This document shows, in pieces, positions 14,994 through 23,480 of a stretch of 64,000 nucleotides of DNA. Under the pieces are notes generated by a model. That model did not search any database and was not told the origin of the DNA. It worked only from the letters and a program-made list of their open reading frames with translations. The first letter of the stretch is position 1, and the number at the start of each line of letters is the position of its first letter. A program made the position numbers and the translations under genes. The stretch comes from Paenibacillus flagellatus (GTDB lineage Bacteria; Bacillota; Bacilli; Paenibacillales; NBRC-103111): assembly GCF_003217775.1 (NCBI RefSeq), contig NZ_QJVJ01000010.1, forward strand, positions 62,001 to 126,000, in the 5' to 3' direction.

Positions 14994-16388
14994 AAACGAA
15001 ACTCGCAGCCGGGGGTTCCAATCGGGCACGAAGGCGGCCCGGACGCCGCCGGCGGAGCCGGCCTCGCTGCGCTTCCACCGCTTCCGCATGATCAGGGCGA
15101 CAAGCCCGATCGCCGCCGCGAACGCCAAGCTGACGAAGAAGCCGGGCCGGCTCGTCGGATGAAGCGTCGTGCCGGCGACGGCCAGGACGATCGCCGCCAG
15201 GCCGGTGTACCGGATCGCACGGAACGGGCCGGACGGGCGGACGAGCCTGCCGGCCGACAGCAGGATGAACAGCCAATTGTACAGCAGCATGAGCCCGGCC
15301 GCCGTCGTCACGACGACATAGACGGACTCGGGGATGAGGAACGCCGCCGTCACCGAGGCCGCCATTCCTCCGGTCGTCAAGGCGAGCGCGAGCACGGGAA
15401 TGCGCCTGCGCCCCATCCTCCGGGCGAACGGACGCGGGGCGTCGCGATCCTCGGCGAGCGTCACGATCATGCCGGTTACCGCGAACATCGAGGCGATCAT
15501 CGTGGAGAAGCCGGCGACGATCAAGATCGCATTGAACGCATGCGGTACGTACGGCAGGCCGAAGCCGCCCAGAGCGACGGCGAACGGACTTTGCTTCTCG
15601 GGAAACGTCCCCGGCGCCACGAGCGTCACGACGAGCGCGATCGAGCCGGCGTACAGAACGGCGAGCGTACCGAGCATGAACCGGCCGGCTTTGGGCGCTT
15701 CCTCCGGGTTTCGCAGCCGGTTGGCCATCAGGCCCATAATCTCGATGCCGCCAAACGCGTAAAACGCAAAAATCAGCGAGGACCACGTACCGAGCGCGCC
15801 GGCCGGAAACAGCGCCGCCGACGTCGCCGGGAACGCAGGGGGACGAGCCCCTCCGCCGAACGTCCCGAACAGCGCCAGCCCGGCCAAGACGAGAAACAGG
15901 GCGATGGCGGACAGCTTCACGACGGCGAACAGATGCTCCAGCCGTTCGAACCCTTTCGTCCCGGTCAGCATGACGAGAAGGGCGAGCGACGCATACGCCG
16001 CCGCGAACGTCCACATCGGCCACCCCGGCAGCCACAGCCGCGTGAACAGCGACAGCGCGGTCAGCTGGCTGCCCATAATGAGCAGCTCCGAGCAGCCGTA
16101 CACCCATCCGACGCTGAAGCCGGCCCATCGTCCGAACGCCCGCTTCGCGTACGTCCGGAACGAGCCTTTCGCCGGCTCGGCGGCCGTCATTTTCGCCAGG
16201 GCGTCGTAAACCGCATACGTGCCGGCGGCCGCCAGCGCGAAGGCGAACAGGAACGAAGGCCCTCCGATCCGAAGCCCTACGCCCGACCCGAGGAAGTATC
16301 CCGTGCCGATCGTACAGGCGACCCCGAGCAGCGATAGCTGCCACCACTTCAACGGTTGCTCCGGCTTGCCGTCTTCTTTGCCTGCCAC
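14904..16388 (-). CDS. APC-family amino-acid permease
   Basis: A 494-residue permease with about twelve membrane segments. The start LKWWQLSLLGVACTIGTGYFLGSG holds the unwound substrate-binding motif of TM1 (GxxxGTG). Further support comes from FAFYAFGGIEIMGLMANRLRNPEEAPKA, split around TM6. The C-terminal tail of about 60 polar residues is encoded antisense to the end of the LysE-type gene. The GTG at 16388 is the best start: GGAGGA lies about 11 bases upstream and no ATG or better-placed codon is in frame. It imports an unidentified amino acid. It sits between two exporters. Confidence 0.88.
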   Translation of the reverse strand: MAGKEDGKPEQPLKWWQLSLLGVACTIGTGYFLGSGVGLRIGGPSFLFAFALAAAGTYAVYDALAKMTAAEPAKGSFRTYAKRAFGRWAGFSVGWVYGCSELLIMGSQLTALSLFTRLWLPGWPMWTFAAAYASLALLVMLTGTKGFERLEHLFAVVKLSAIALFLVLAGLALFGTFGGGARPPAFPATSAALFPAGALGTWSSLIFAFYAFGGIEIMGLMANRLRNPEEAPKAGRFMLGTLAVLYAGSIALVVTLVAPGTFPEKQSPFAVALGGFGLPYVPHAFNAILIVAGFSTMIASMFAVTGMIVTLAEDRDAPRPFARRMGRRRIPVLALALTTGGMAASVTAAFLIPESVYVVVTTAAGLMLLYNWLFILLSAGRLVRPSGPFRAIRYTGLAAIVLAVAGTTLHPTSRPGFFVSLAFAAAIGLVALIMRKRWKRSEAGSAGGVRAAFVPDWNPRLRVSFLAEQSSESFQPEVGAEDEKRQPGHDRDDR

Positions 16389-16581
16389 AGGTCGATCATC
16401 CTCCAACGGAATATCGGTTAACGTCAAACAAGACCAGTATCCCCAACTTTCTGGAAAATCCGCGATCGCGAAACGATCCGATGAGGGAACGAGTCCGTTG
16501 TGGTATGATAAGGACGTTTGGCGGAGAAAGAATAGAAAGGCAAAGTACCAATCGGACACCGGAGAGGAGAGCTTGGAAGGC

Positions 16582-17016
16582 ATGAACGTGCTTATGATGA
16601 TCGTGGTGCTGCTCGGGGGCGCGGCGACGGCCGTGCAGGCGGGCGTGAACGGCGTGCTGGGGCGCAAGGTGGGCACGATCGAAGGATCGTTTACTTCGTT
16701 TTTAATCGGAACGGTGGCGCTGTTCCTGGTCATGATCTTTCTCGGCAAAGGCAACGTGCTCCAAATCGTGTCGCTTCCGAAATGGCAGCTGACCGGAGGC
16801 TTGCTTGGCGCCGTATACGTCATCGGAATGGTGTTCGCCGTTCCGAAAATCGGCGTCGCTTCGGCGATGGTGGCCGTCATATCCGGGCAGCTGCTGACGA
16901 GCACGGTGCTCGATCATTTCGGGTTGATCAGCGGCAAGCCGATCCCGATCGACTGGCAGCGGGTGGCCGGGATCGTGCTGATGATCGCCGCGCTCGTGCT
17001 GTTCTATAAGAAGTGA
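16582..17016 (+). CDS. DMT-family transporter, YdcZ/DUF606 type
   Basis: A 144-residue protein with five hydrophobic segments and the typical start VVLLGGAATAVQAGVNGVLGRKVGTIEGSF (read in parts). The central GGLLGAVYVIGMVFAVPKIGVA is characteristic of the DUF606/YdcZ half-size drug/metabolite transporters, which usually work as dimers or paralogue pairs; no partner gene is adjacent. The ATG at 16582 has GGAAGG close by and AGGAGA 11 bases away; a TTG at 16573 is the alternative. The 3' end overlaps the convergent NUDIX gene by 13 bases. Confidence 0.85.
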   Translation: MNVLMMIVVLLGGAATAVQAGVNGVLGRKVGTIEGSFTSFLIGTVALFLVMIFLGKGNVLQIVSLPKWQLTGGLLGAVYVIGMVFAVPKIGVASAMVAVISGQLLTSTVLDHFGLISGKPIPIDWQRVAGIVLMIAALVLFYKK

Positions 17017-17627
17017 CGCAGCACCGCGTCCAATACACGATTGTAATACGCGGTCCCGTGCGGGACGAAATCGCGAACGCGCAAAAGACGGCGAACCGGC
17101 GACGGGAGGCCGTCTTTTCCCGTTTCCACGCCGATCGCCTCGACCTCGCCGGTCTGTCCGGCGAACAGCCGCGACGCTTCGGCCGCGTCGATCCGCACGA
17201 GCCCGACGACCTCGTCCGGCTGCATCGCATACGAGTCGAGGGGCTGGTCGCATGCGTACAAAAACGTATGGTAAAATTCCCGGTCGATCCACTGCGCTCC
17301 CTCCATCTCGACAGGCATGACCCCGATCGGGATCAAGTCGGCGAACGAAGCCCGCACGCCGAGCTCCTCCTCCAGCTCCCGCACCCCGTCCTCGACCGTT
17401 TCGCCGGCGAGCAGATGACCGGCGCACGTAATGTCGTACAGGTTCGGATTCGTGTCCTTGTCGGGATGGCGTTTTTGAAACAGGACCGACGGGCCTTGCG
17501 GGCCGCGCGCCACGATCCAGCATTGGAACGTCTTGTGCCAAAGCCCTCGCGCATGCGTCTCGCTTCGGCTTGCCGTGCCGATCCGGTTCATCCGTTCGTC
17601 GAATATGTCGAAAATTTCGTTCTTCAT
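17004..17627 (-). CDS. NUDIX hydrolase, isopentenyl-diphosphate-isomerase-like
   Basis: A 207-residue NUDIX protein. The start MKNEIFDIFDERMNRIGTA, the WHKTFQCWIV strand and the NUDIX box GHLLAGETVEDGVRELEEELGV (about 65-86, catalytic residues intact) match the YfcD/IPP-isomerase-like group annotated as NUDIX hydrolases. True IPP isomerase metal ligands are not clearly present, so I call it only a hydrolase. ATG at 17627 is favoured by GGAGA 9 bases upstream; a longer in-frame start at 17663 has no site. Divergent from the dihydrofolate reductase gene. Confidence 0.85.
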   Translation of the reverse strand: MKNEIFDIFDERMNRIGTASRSETHARGLWHKTFQCWIVARGPQGPSVLFQKRHPDKDTNPNLYDITCAGHLLAGETVEDGVRELEEELGVRASFADLIPIGVMPVEMEGAQWIDREFYHTFLYACDQPLDSYAMQPDEVVGLVRIDAAEASRLFAGQTGEVEAIGVETGKDGLPSPVRRLLRVRDFVPHGTAYYNRVLDAVLRHFL

Positions 17628-17707
17628 GTCGTATCCGTCTCCTGACCGATATGGTATAATCATGCAATTATAACACGAATACGGACAAGCGCGAACCGGT
17701 TCGAAGG

Positions 17708-18307
17708 GTGGCGGAGAGGGTGTCGGGAGCAGAGGAATCGAACGGATACGGGGAATGGAGCGGGCACGCGAACGGGAGTACGGAACCGGGCGGACGAGGC
17801 GAGGGCGGGAGGACGAGCATCGCCCTGATCGCGGCGATGGGCCGAAACCGGGTGATCGGCCGTAACAACGATATCCCGTGGCGGCTGCCGGCGGAGCAGC
17901 TTTATTTCAAGGCGGTGACGATGGGACACACGGTCGTCTCCGGAAGGAAAAACTTCGAATCGATGAAGCGCCCGCTGCCGGGCCGGCGGAACGTAGTCAT
18001 GACGCGGGATCCGGCATTCGCGGCGGACGGCTGCGAGATCGTTCGTTCGGTCGAGGACGTGCTGGAGCGGTACGTTCAAGACGGGCGGTCCCCGTTGTTC
18101 ATTATCGGCGGGGAGCAGCTGTACCGGCTGTTTCTGCCGCTTGCCGATACGATTTACTTGACTGTCATCGATGAAGAGTTCGAGGGGGACACGTTTTTCC
18201 CCGAATTCGATTCCGCCTTATGGGAGGAAACATCGCGAAGAACGGAACGGCGGGACGAACGGAATCCGCACGACCGCGATTACGTCGTCTACCGGCTGAG
18301 GCGCTAA
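17708..18307 (+). CDS. dfrA: Dihydrofolate reductase with N-terminal extension
   Basis: The core (from IALIAAMGRNRVIGRNNDIPW) is a normal dihydrofolate reductase that makes tetrahydrofolate with NADPH. It has the substrate Asp in NNDIPWRLP, GRKNFESM, and the cofactor Gly-Gly in IIGGEQLYRLF. There are about 37 residues before the usual first strand (Gly/Glu-rich, beginning VAERVSGAEESNG). No ATG, GTG or TTG lies at the normal start position, so the protein probably begins at GTG 17708 or GTG 17720. Both follow purine-rich sites that are too close for a classic Shine-Dalgarno. thyA is not adjacent. The stop overlaps the convergent methyltransferase by 4 bases. Confidence 0.88.
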   Translation: MAERVSGAEESNGYGEWSGHANGSTEPGGRGEGGRTSIALIAAMGRNRVIGRNNDIPWRLPAEQLYFKAVTMGHTVVSGRKNFESMKRPLPGRRNVVMTRDPAFAADGCEIVRSVEDVLERYVQDGRSPLFIIGGEQLYRLFLPLADTIYLTVIDEEFEGDTFFPEFDSALWEETSRRTERRDERNPHDRDYVVYRLRR

Positions 18308-18945
18308 GCGATCCGGTACGTCGCCCACCAGAAGCAGGTGGCGGCCTGTACGCGAAGCTCCGAGGCGTACGGGGTGAACAGGCCGATCAGCTCGTCGGCG
18401 GTGTAGTAGTTTTTGAGCACTTCGAACCGGGTACCGTCCGACAGCGTCCGCAGCTTGTACGTATCTTGCTCGCCGGTGCGCCGGACGAGCTCCCCGCCGA
18501 CGCCGTCCACGTACATGTTGTCGGCCATGAAGACGACGGCGCCCGAGCCGAGACGGTCGTGCAGGCGCTGCAAAAATTCGGGCAGCCGGAGCTTGGGGAC
18601 GTGGGACAGCCAGAAGTTGGCGAGGCCGGCGTCGAACGTGCCGGGAATGAGGGCCGGCTCGTACGCATCCGCCTGCCGGAAGCGGACCTTGCCCGGCGGA
18701 AGCGGCTTGGTCATCGCGATTTCGAGCGCTTCGGGCGTCAGGTCGGTCGCCGTGATCCGATCGGCGGAACGGGCCGCGCGCTCGGTCCAATAGCCGGTGC
18801 CGCAGGCGATTTCCAGCACGCTCCGCCCGCGGAGGGCGTCCCGCATGTCTTGCTCGAGATCGGCCAGCTCCTTGAGCCGGACGGGGTCGTCCCGATCGTA
18901 AACGCTTTCGTATTCTCTGGCGCGTCGGCTGTAATAATGCTGCAT
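18304..18945 (-). CDS. Class I SAM-dependent methyltransferase
   Basis: A 213-residue Rossmann-fold methyltransferase. Motif I is VLEIACGTGYWTERAA (about 43-58), the acidic residue after strand 2 is in ITATDLTPEAL, and motif IV is FDAGLANFWLSHV. The short N-terminus begins MQHYYSRRAREYESVY, a start seen in small-molecule methyltransferases. The substrate is unknown. It stands alone between dihydrofolate reductase (convergent) and a small membrane protein gene on the same strand. Confidence 0.85.
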   Translation of the reverse strand: MQHYYSRRAREYESVYDRDDPVRLKELADLEQDMRDALRGRSVLEIACGTGYWTERAARSADRITATDLTPEALEIAMTKPLPPGKVRFRQADAYEPALIPGTFDAGLANFWLSHVPKLRLPEFLQRLHDRLGSGAVVFMADNMYVDGVGGELVRRTGEQDTYKLRTLSDGTRFEVLKNYYTADELIGLFTPYASELRVQAATCFWWATYRIA

Positions 18946-19060
18946 GGTGCCCCTCCCCGTTCGATAAAGTCGGTCCGCGGCGGCGCATCGGCGGGCCGCG
19001 GCCGTTTATCATCCTATCCCAACGACTCGGCTTGTCCAAGCTTTTCAAGCCGCATCGGGA

Positions 19061-19207
19061 TTAAAATCTTTTGATGTTGCGGATCTCCTCGCGCTCTTGG
19101 CGCATTTTCTTCCGATATTGCATCTCCAGCCGGATCGAATAGGCGAAGCCGAGCACGCCCAGAATGACGATTCCGATAATGATTGGAGTGCTGTACGTCG
19201 TCAACAC
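19061..19207 (-). CDS. 48-residue single-span membrane protein
   Basis: The reading frame begins at GTG 19207 (VLTTYSTPIIIGIVILGVLG), preceded by GGAAGGGGGTGA with about 6 bases spacing. One hydrophobic helix (residues 8-24) is followed by a strongly charged cytoplasmic tail, EMQYRKKMRQEREEIRNIK. The perfect ribosome site and clean topology support a real small protein. Function is unknown; such basic-tail mini-membrane proteins often bind larger membrane complexes, but that is a guess. Confidence 0.7.
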   Translation of the reverse strand: MLTTYSTPIIIGIVILGVLGFAYSIRLEMQYRKKMRQEREEIRNIKRF

Positions 19208-19237
19208 GTCAAGTCACCCCCTTCCGATTCCTACTTG

Positions 19238-19331
19238 TTGAAATTATTTCCATAGAACATATTTCAAATTATACACCATGTATTGAATAATCGGCAACAT
19301 CATTTTGAACGAAATTTAAATCTCTTATACT
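19238..19331 (+). promoter_or_regulatory. AT-rich promoter/operator region of the XRE regulator
   Basis: TTGAAAT (19238-19244) and ATTTCAA (19261-19267) form an inverted repeat with a 16-base spacer. Further on, TTGAAC (19305-19310) and TATACT (19326-19331) are promoter-like with a short 15-base spacer. XRE regulators often control themselves through such dyads. Confidence 0.4.
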
Positions 19332-19354
19332 GTAGGTCAGAGGTGATAGAACTC

Positions 19355-19717
19355 ATGACTTTCGGTGCGAGATTGAAAAGCGCCAGAAACAGCAAGCGGC
19401 TCACCCAGCATCAAGTGGCCGACTCGCTCGGCCTCAACTATACGACGGTTTCCAAATACGAGAACGACAAGTCGCAGCCCGACAACGAAATCTTGCAGAA
19501 ATTGGCGGCGCTGTACGACGTTTCGATAGATTGGCTGTTAACCGGCGACGCGGGCGGCGCCTCGTCCGGCGGCGCGAAATCGAAAGTGTACTTCGGCGGC
19601 GAGGTCGAGGAGCTGACGGAGGAGGAAGCGAAGCATTTGCGGGACAGCCTGGAAATGTTCCGCCTCCTGAAGGAGAAGCGGGCGAAGTACGAAAGCGGGC
19701 GTCACAACGGAAAATAG
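19355..19717 (+). CDS. XRE-family transcriptional regulator
   Basis: A 120-residue protein. Residues 1-62 are a Cro/C1-type helix-turn-helix (ARLKSARNSKRLTQHQVADSLGLNYTTVSKYENDKSQPD, read in parts), including the typical VSIDWLLTGD end. After a Gly/Ser linker comes a charged helix, ELTEEEAKHLRDSLEMFRLL, probably for oligomerisation. The layout resembles SinR/SlrR-like or phage-type repressors, but no phage genes are nearby. The ATG at 19355 follows AGGTGAT by 9 bases. The target is unknown; the AT-rich dyad upstream suggests autoregulation. Confidence 0.88.
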   Translation: MTFGARLKSARNSKRLTQHQVADSLGLNYTTVSKYENDKSQPDNEILQKLAALYDVSIDWLLTGDAGGASSGGAKSKVYFGGEVEELTEEEAKHLRDSLEMFRLLKEKRAKYESGRHNGK

Positions 19718-19752
19718 AGGAAGAGCCGGAACGATTTCGGAACCGGCGACAG

Positions 19753-19781
19753 GACGCATCTCCCGCCGGGGGTGCGTTTTT
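19753..19781 (+). terminator. Intrinsic terminator after the XRE gene
   Basis: ACGCATCTCC pairs with GGGGGTGCGT (with G-T wobbles) and is followed by five T. Confidence 0.6.
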
Positions 19782-19920
19782 GCATGCGCGAAAAGCGATA
19801 TGCGCACGCGAAAAGCCGGGGGACGGAGAAGTTGACGGCGCATTTGGGTCCAATTTACAATTGGATTGTACGGACAATCTTCGGCAACCCATCCTACGAA
19901 CGAGAAGGAGGCGAGGCGTC

Positions 19921-20715
19921 GTGGCGAACGACGAAACGTTATGGAACGGCTTGGCCCGGTCGCTCGACTATTTGGAAAGCGCAAGACGCATTCTCGACAA
20001 AATCGGTACGACCCAATCGTACCCGATCGGCAAGGCGGTCGCCCTATGCGCGGAACGGATCGCGCGCGGCGGCTTGATCCATCTGTTCGGCAGCGGCCAT
20101 TCGCGGATGGCGGTCGAGGAAATGTTCCCGCGGTACGGCAGCTTTCCCGGCTTTCATCCGATCGTGGAGCTTTCGCTGACGAACCACCATGCGGTCGTCG
20201 GCAGCAACGGACAGCGCCAGGCGATGTTTCTGGAAAACGTGGAGGGACTCGGGCAAACGATCGTTTCCAACTTCCGCTTCGGCCCGGACGATGCGATGAT
20301 GCTGTTCTCGCACAGCGGCACGAGCTGCGTCGTCATCGATATCGCGCTCGAGATGCGCAGGCTCGGACTGCCCGTCGTCGCCGTCACGTCGCTCGAGCAT
20401 AGCCGGCTCTCGGAGCCGAAGCACGGAAGCGGGCATAAGCTGTTCGAGCTGGCGGACATCGTCATCGACAACGGCGCACCGGCCGGAGACGCGATGGTCC
20501 GCATCGAAGGGCTAGACGTTCCGGTCGGACCGGGCTCGACGATCGGCAATACGGCGATCGTCAACATGATCAAGTGCGGCGTGGCGCAGCGGCTCGTCGA
20601 GCTGGGCCGTCCGCCCAGCGTCATCGCGTCGGAGCTCGTGGCGGGCCGCGAGCGGTCGAAGCGGCTGTTCGAGGCGGCGTACGACGAATTTCGCGAATCG
20701 ACGCGCCGCTTGTAA
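19921..20715 (+). CDS. SIS-domain phosphosugar-binding protein
   Basis: A 264-residue SIS-fold protein. GLIHLFGSGHSRMAVEEMFPRYG holds the N-terminal phosphate-binding loop; MLFSHSGTSCVVIDIALEMRRLGLPVVAVTS is the classic SIS core Ser-rich strand (about 123-153). The pattern matches the sugar-isomerase-domain group (UPF0309-like) related to MurQ-type enzymes. The substrate is probably a hexosamine phosphate but is not shown by sequence. The GTG at 19921 follows AAGGAGG. The GntR regulator at 20746 follows by 30 bases, so the two likely form an operon closed at 21557. Confidence 0.85.
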   Translation: MANDETLWNGLARSLDYLESARRILDKIGTTQSYPIGKAVALCAERIARGGLIHLFGSGHSRMAVEEMFPRYGSFPGFHPIVELSLTNHHAVVGSNGQRQAMFLENVEGLGQTIVSNFRFGPDDAMMLFSHSGTSCVVIDIALEMRRLGLPVVAVTSLEHSRLSEPKHGSGHKLFELADIVIDNGAPAGDAMVRIEGLDVPVGPGSTIGNTAIVNMIKCGVAQRLVELGRPPSVIASELVAGRERSKRLFEAAYDEFRESTRRL

Positions 20716-20745
20716 ACGACTACGGCGACGAAAGGAGCTGGTCCC

Positions 20746-21495
20746 ATGCATTCGGCCCCCCCCTTCGAAACGGGCAATAGCGAATCGGCGCCGCTGTACG
20801 AGCGAATCGCGCGCGAGCTCGAGGCGGAGCTGCTGTCCGGCCGGTACCGGGCGGGCGACCGGTTCGGCACGGAGCGGGAGCTGCAGGAGCGGTTCGGCGT
20901 CAGCCGGGCGACCGTGCGCAAGGCGCTGGAAGGACTCGAGGCCGACAAGCGCATCGTGAGGGTGACGGGCAAGGGCATCGTCGTCGCGCCGTTCCGGCTC
21001 CGGGTCGAGCTGCCCGAGCTGCTCAGCTTCTCCGAGGAGATGAAGAAGCGCGGCCTCGTGCCGGGTACCCGCTTGATCGAGGCTAGAGTGAAGGAGCCGC
21101 CCGAAGAAGTCGGTTCCGAGCTCGGTTTGGCCGATCGGGAACGGGTGTTGACGCTGCGCCGCATCAGGCTCGGGAACGGAAAGCCCATCGCGTATACGGA
21201 AGCGTACGTTCCCGAAAGCGCGGGGTTGAGCGAGGCCGACGATTACGGCGGCTCGCTGTACGATCTGCTGTTCGCCGTATCCGGCCGGTGCGTGGAGGAA
21301 GCGCGGCAGACGATCGAGGCGGACGTCGCCGACGACCATTTGGCGCGTCTGCTCGACGTGAAGCCCGGCGCGGCGCTGCTCCGGTTCCGCCGGATCGGCT
21401 GCTGCGGGGACGGCCTCCCGCTCGTCTACGAGACCGGGGCCGCACGGGCGGACCGGTACTCGTACGAGATCCGGCTGAAGCGGAACGGACGGTAG
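20746..21495 (+). CDS. GntR/HutC-family regulator with UTRA ligand domain
   Basis: A 249-residue regulator. Residues 15-85 are a GntR winged helix (YERIARELEAELLSGRYRAGDRFGTERELQ, in parts, then VSRATVRKALEGL). About 95-245 is a UTRA effector domain (FSEEMKKRGLVPGTRLIEARV is the typical entry). UTRA regulators such as NagR and PhnF respond to phosphosugars. Being cotranscribed with the SIS-domain gene, it probably controls amino-sugar or phosphosugar use and its own operon. Confidence 0.9.
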   Translation: MHSAPPFETGNSESAPLYERIARELEAELLSGRYRAGDRFGTERELQERFGVSRATVRKALEGLEADKRIVRVTGKGIVVAPFRLRVELPELLSFSEEMKKRGLVPGTRLIEARVKEPPEEVGSELGLADRERVLTLRRIRLGNGKPIAYTEAYVPESAGLSEADDYGGSLYDLLFAVSGRCVEEARQTIEADVADDHLARLLDVKPGAALLRFRRIGCCGDGLPLVYETGAARADRYSYEIRLKRNGR

Positions 21496-21556
21496 GCAGG
21501 CGGCGCGTCCTCCCGAAGAGGCCGGAAGCCGCGAAACGCTTCGGCACGGCAGCGGT

Positions 21557-21592
21557 AAACCGCAAGGCGACTTTTAAGCCTTGCGGTTTTTT
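21557..21592 (+). terminator. Strong intrinsic terminator after the SIS/GntR pair
   Basis: AAACCGCAAGGC (21557-21568) and GCCTTGCGGTTT (21578-21589) form a perfect 12-bp stem followed by T residues. Confidence 0.92.
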
Positions 21593-21644
21593 GTCATTCC
21601 CGAATGTGTCGAGGTTTGGGAAAATACGGTATTGACAAATTGAC

Positions 21645-21682
21645 CTACACCTTGTAGTTTTATATTGACCTACACGGTGTAG
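21645..21682. promoter_or_regulatory. Two BlaI/MecI-type operators
   Basis: CTACACCTTGTAG (21645-21657) and CTACACGGTGTAG (21670-21682) are 13-bp palindromes of the TACA-N3-TGTA type recognised by BlaI/MecI repressors, with centres 25 bases apart. Each is preceded by ATTGAC, and a TTGACA (21632-21637) lies just upstream, so a bound repressor would cover the promoter of the downstream pair. Confidence 0.88.
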
Positions 21683-21703
21683 GTGATAGAGGAGGGAACG
21701 CCT

Positions 21704-22075
21704 ATGACGAAATGGCAGCGCATGTCGGAAGCGGAGAGACAGATTATGGACATCATCTGGGCCAGCGATCGTCCTCTCACGACTTCGGAAATTATCCGGA
21801 GACTGCCGGAAGAGAAAGCTTGGAAGCAAAATACGGTCATCACGTTTTTGGCCCGCTTGTCGGAGAAAGGAATCGTATCCGCCGAACGGATCGGCAAGGC
21901 GCACCATTACAAGCCGAGCGTCAACGAACAGGAATACGTCCGGCTTGAAACCAAGCAATTCGTACGGGACGTCCATAAAGGCTCCGTATTCGGCCTGGTC
22001 AGCGCCCTGTGCGACAACGGGGATTTGACGAAGGACGATATCGAAAGCCTGATGAAACGGCTGAAAGAAGAGTAG
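21704..22075 (+). CDS. BlaI/MecI-family repressor
   Basis: A 123-residue winged-helix repressor. MSEAERQIMDIIWASDRPLTTSEI and KQNTVITFLARLSEKGIV (recognition helix) match BlaI/MecI/CopY. The C-terminal helices dimerise and normally contain the protease cleavage site. The ATG at 21704 follows GAGGAGGGA. It should bind the two palindromes in front of its own gene. The downstream M56 protease gene begins 11 bases after its stop, giving the usual repressor-protease pair. Confidence 0.92.
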   Translation: MTKWQRMSEAERQIMDIIWASDRPLTTSEIIRRLPEEKAWKQNTVITFLARLSEKGIVSAERIGKAHHYKPSVNEQEYVRLETKQFVRDVHKGSVFGLVSALCDNGDLTKDDIESLMKRLKEE

Positions 22076-22085
22076 GTGAGAAGAC

Positions 22086-23438
22086 GTGACTTTCGTTTGC
22101 TTGTCCCTGCTCGTCATGTCGGCCGTCACTTCGGCGCTGTATTTGGTTATGAAGCTTTGCGCCCGTTGGACGCATCGCTATTTCACGGCTTCGTGGCACT
22201 ATTATTCGTACAATCTGCTTTATACGTTTTTGTTGATCCCTTACTTCGGCTTACTTCCGTTTTTGGGCATTAAGGTCCCGGACGCGATTCGGAACGATGC
22301 GGAGGCGCGGTACGCGGGCGAACCGGAGGTTCCTTTCGCCTCGCAAGCCGGCGACGCTTCTTCATGGCTCGATCGGGTCGATTGGCCGGATTGGCTGCCC
22401 TACATTCTTCCGTCCGGGACGATCGTCTTCATCGCGGTAATCGCGGTTCAAATGATACGGCTGCATCGCCGCTTGTTCCGGCTGTGCGAAAGAGTCGACG
22501 ACCCTTCGATCGATCAAGAGCTGGAGGCGTGCGGGAAACGGCTTGGCCTGTACAAACCGATCCCGGTATACTGGTCCCCCTACGCCGGTACGCCGTTTTT
22601 GTACGGATTGTTCAAGCCGCGAATCGTATTGCCTGCCTCGATGGGGTTTGCGCCGGAGCAGTATCGTCACGTGTTTCTGCACGAATTGACGCATTATAAG
22701 CGCCGCGACATCTGGGTCAAGTTTCTGCTCCTGCTCATGAATGCGGTGCATTGGTTCAACCCGTTCGCGTATGCGGCAAGACGCGACATCGACCGATACG
22801 GCGAGCTGTCATGCGACGAAAGGCTCGTCCGGTCCATGAGCGGCAAGGAGAAGAGGCGATACTGCGAGCTGCTGCTCCAGGTGCTGTGGAACGCGGCGGA
22901 TCGGAGAGACCATCTGTCCACCGCCTTCGGCAATGAACGGAAATATATGGAGAGGAGAATCGACATGATCTTGAAAAGCGAATGCTCGGGAAGAACACGG
23001 GCGGTCCGCACGCTTGCCGTCGCGACGACCTTGTCCATGGCGTTGATCGGCACGGCCGCCGTGCATGCGGCCAGCCCGAAGGCGGAACCGCAAACCGTTC
23101 AACAACCGCGAACCGCTCCGGAACCTCAAACCGCTCAAGACGCTCAAGACGTCCAGGAACCGCGTACCGCTCAACCGAACAAGCTGGCGCCTCCCGCGCC
23201 GTATCCGGGGAAGGAACGTCCTACATACGGATACAACATCAGCGTTCAGCATACGGACGGGACGATCGAAACGTACGACAAGCACGGCAACGTCACCGTG
23301 AAAACCGCGAAGGAGCTTACCTATGAGGAGCTGAAGGAACGGATCGGCAGGCTGCAGGCGGCGGGCATTTCCGTGCCGAAGCCATATTTCAAAGCGCTGA
23401 ACGATTTGTTGGAGAAGCGGCCTCAAGAGCCGAAATAG
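22086..23438 (+). CDS. BlaR1/MecR1-like M56 membrane metallopeptidase without a beta-lactam sensor
   Basis: A 450-residue membrane protein. About four N-terminal membrane segments surround a cytoplasmic M56 peptidase with HELTHYKRRD (zinc-binding HExxH near residue 199) and the later Glu in GELSCDERLVRSM. A further membrane segment near 305-328 leads to an external tail of about 120 residues. The tail is a Gln/Pro/Thr-rich stretch with repeated PQT/AQD/EPRTAQ and then a small domain starting YGYNISVQHTDGTIETYDKHGN. There is no penicillin-binding-type sensor domain, so beta-lactam induction is unlikely. It should cleave the neighbouring repressor on an unknown signal. GTG start at 22086. Confidence 0.88.
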   Translation: MTFVCLSLLVMSAVTSALYLVMKLCARWTHRYFTASWHYYSYNLLYTFLLIPYFGLLPFLGIKVPDAIRNDAEARYAGEPEVPFASQAGDASSWLDRVDWPDWLPYILPSGTIVFIAVIAVQMIRLHRRLFRLCERVDDPSIDQELEACGKRLGLYKPIPVYWSPYAGTPFLYGLFKPRIVLPASMGFAPEQYRHVFLHELTHYKRRDIWVKFLLLLMNAVHWFNPFAYAARRDIDRYGELSCDERLVRSMSGKEKRRYCELLLQVLWNAADRRDHLSTAFGNERKYMERRIDMILKSECSGRTRAVRTLAVATTLSMALIGTAAVHAASPKAEPQTVQQPRTAPEPQTAQDAQDVQEPRTAQPNKLAPPAPYPGKERPTYGYNISVQHTDGTIETYDKHGNVTVKTAKELTYEELKERIGRLQAAGISVPKPYFKALNDLLEKRPQEPK

Positions 23439-23480
23439 AAAAAACGCTTACTGTACTATATGCCATAGGAGATGATCGAT

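Noticed and set aside
22086-23438. Beta-lactam resistance sensor (blaR1/mecR1)
   Set aside because: The protease part matches but the penicillin-binding sensor domain is missing, and there is no beta-lactamase gene.
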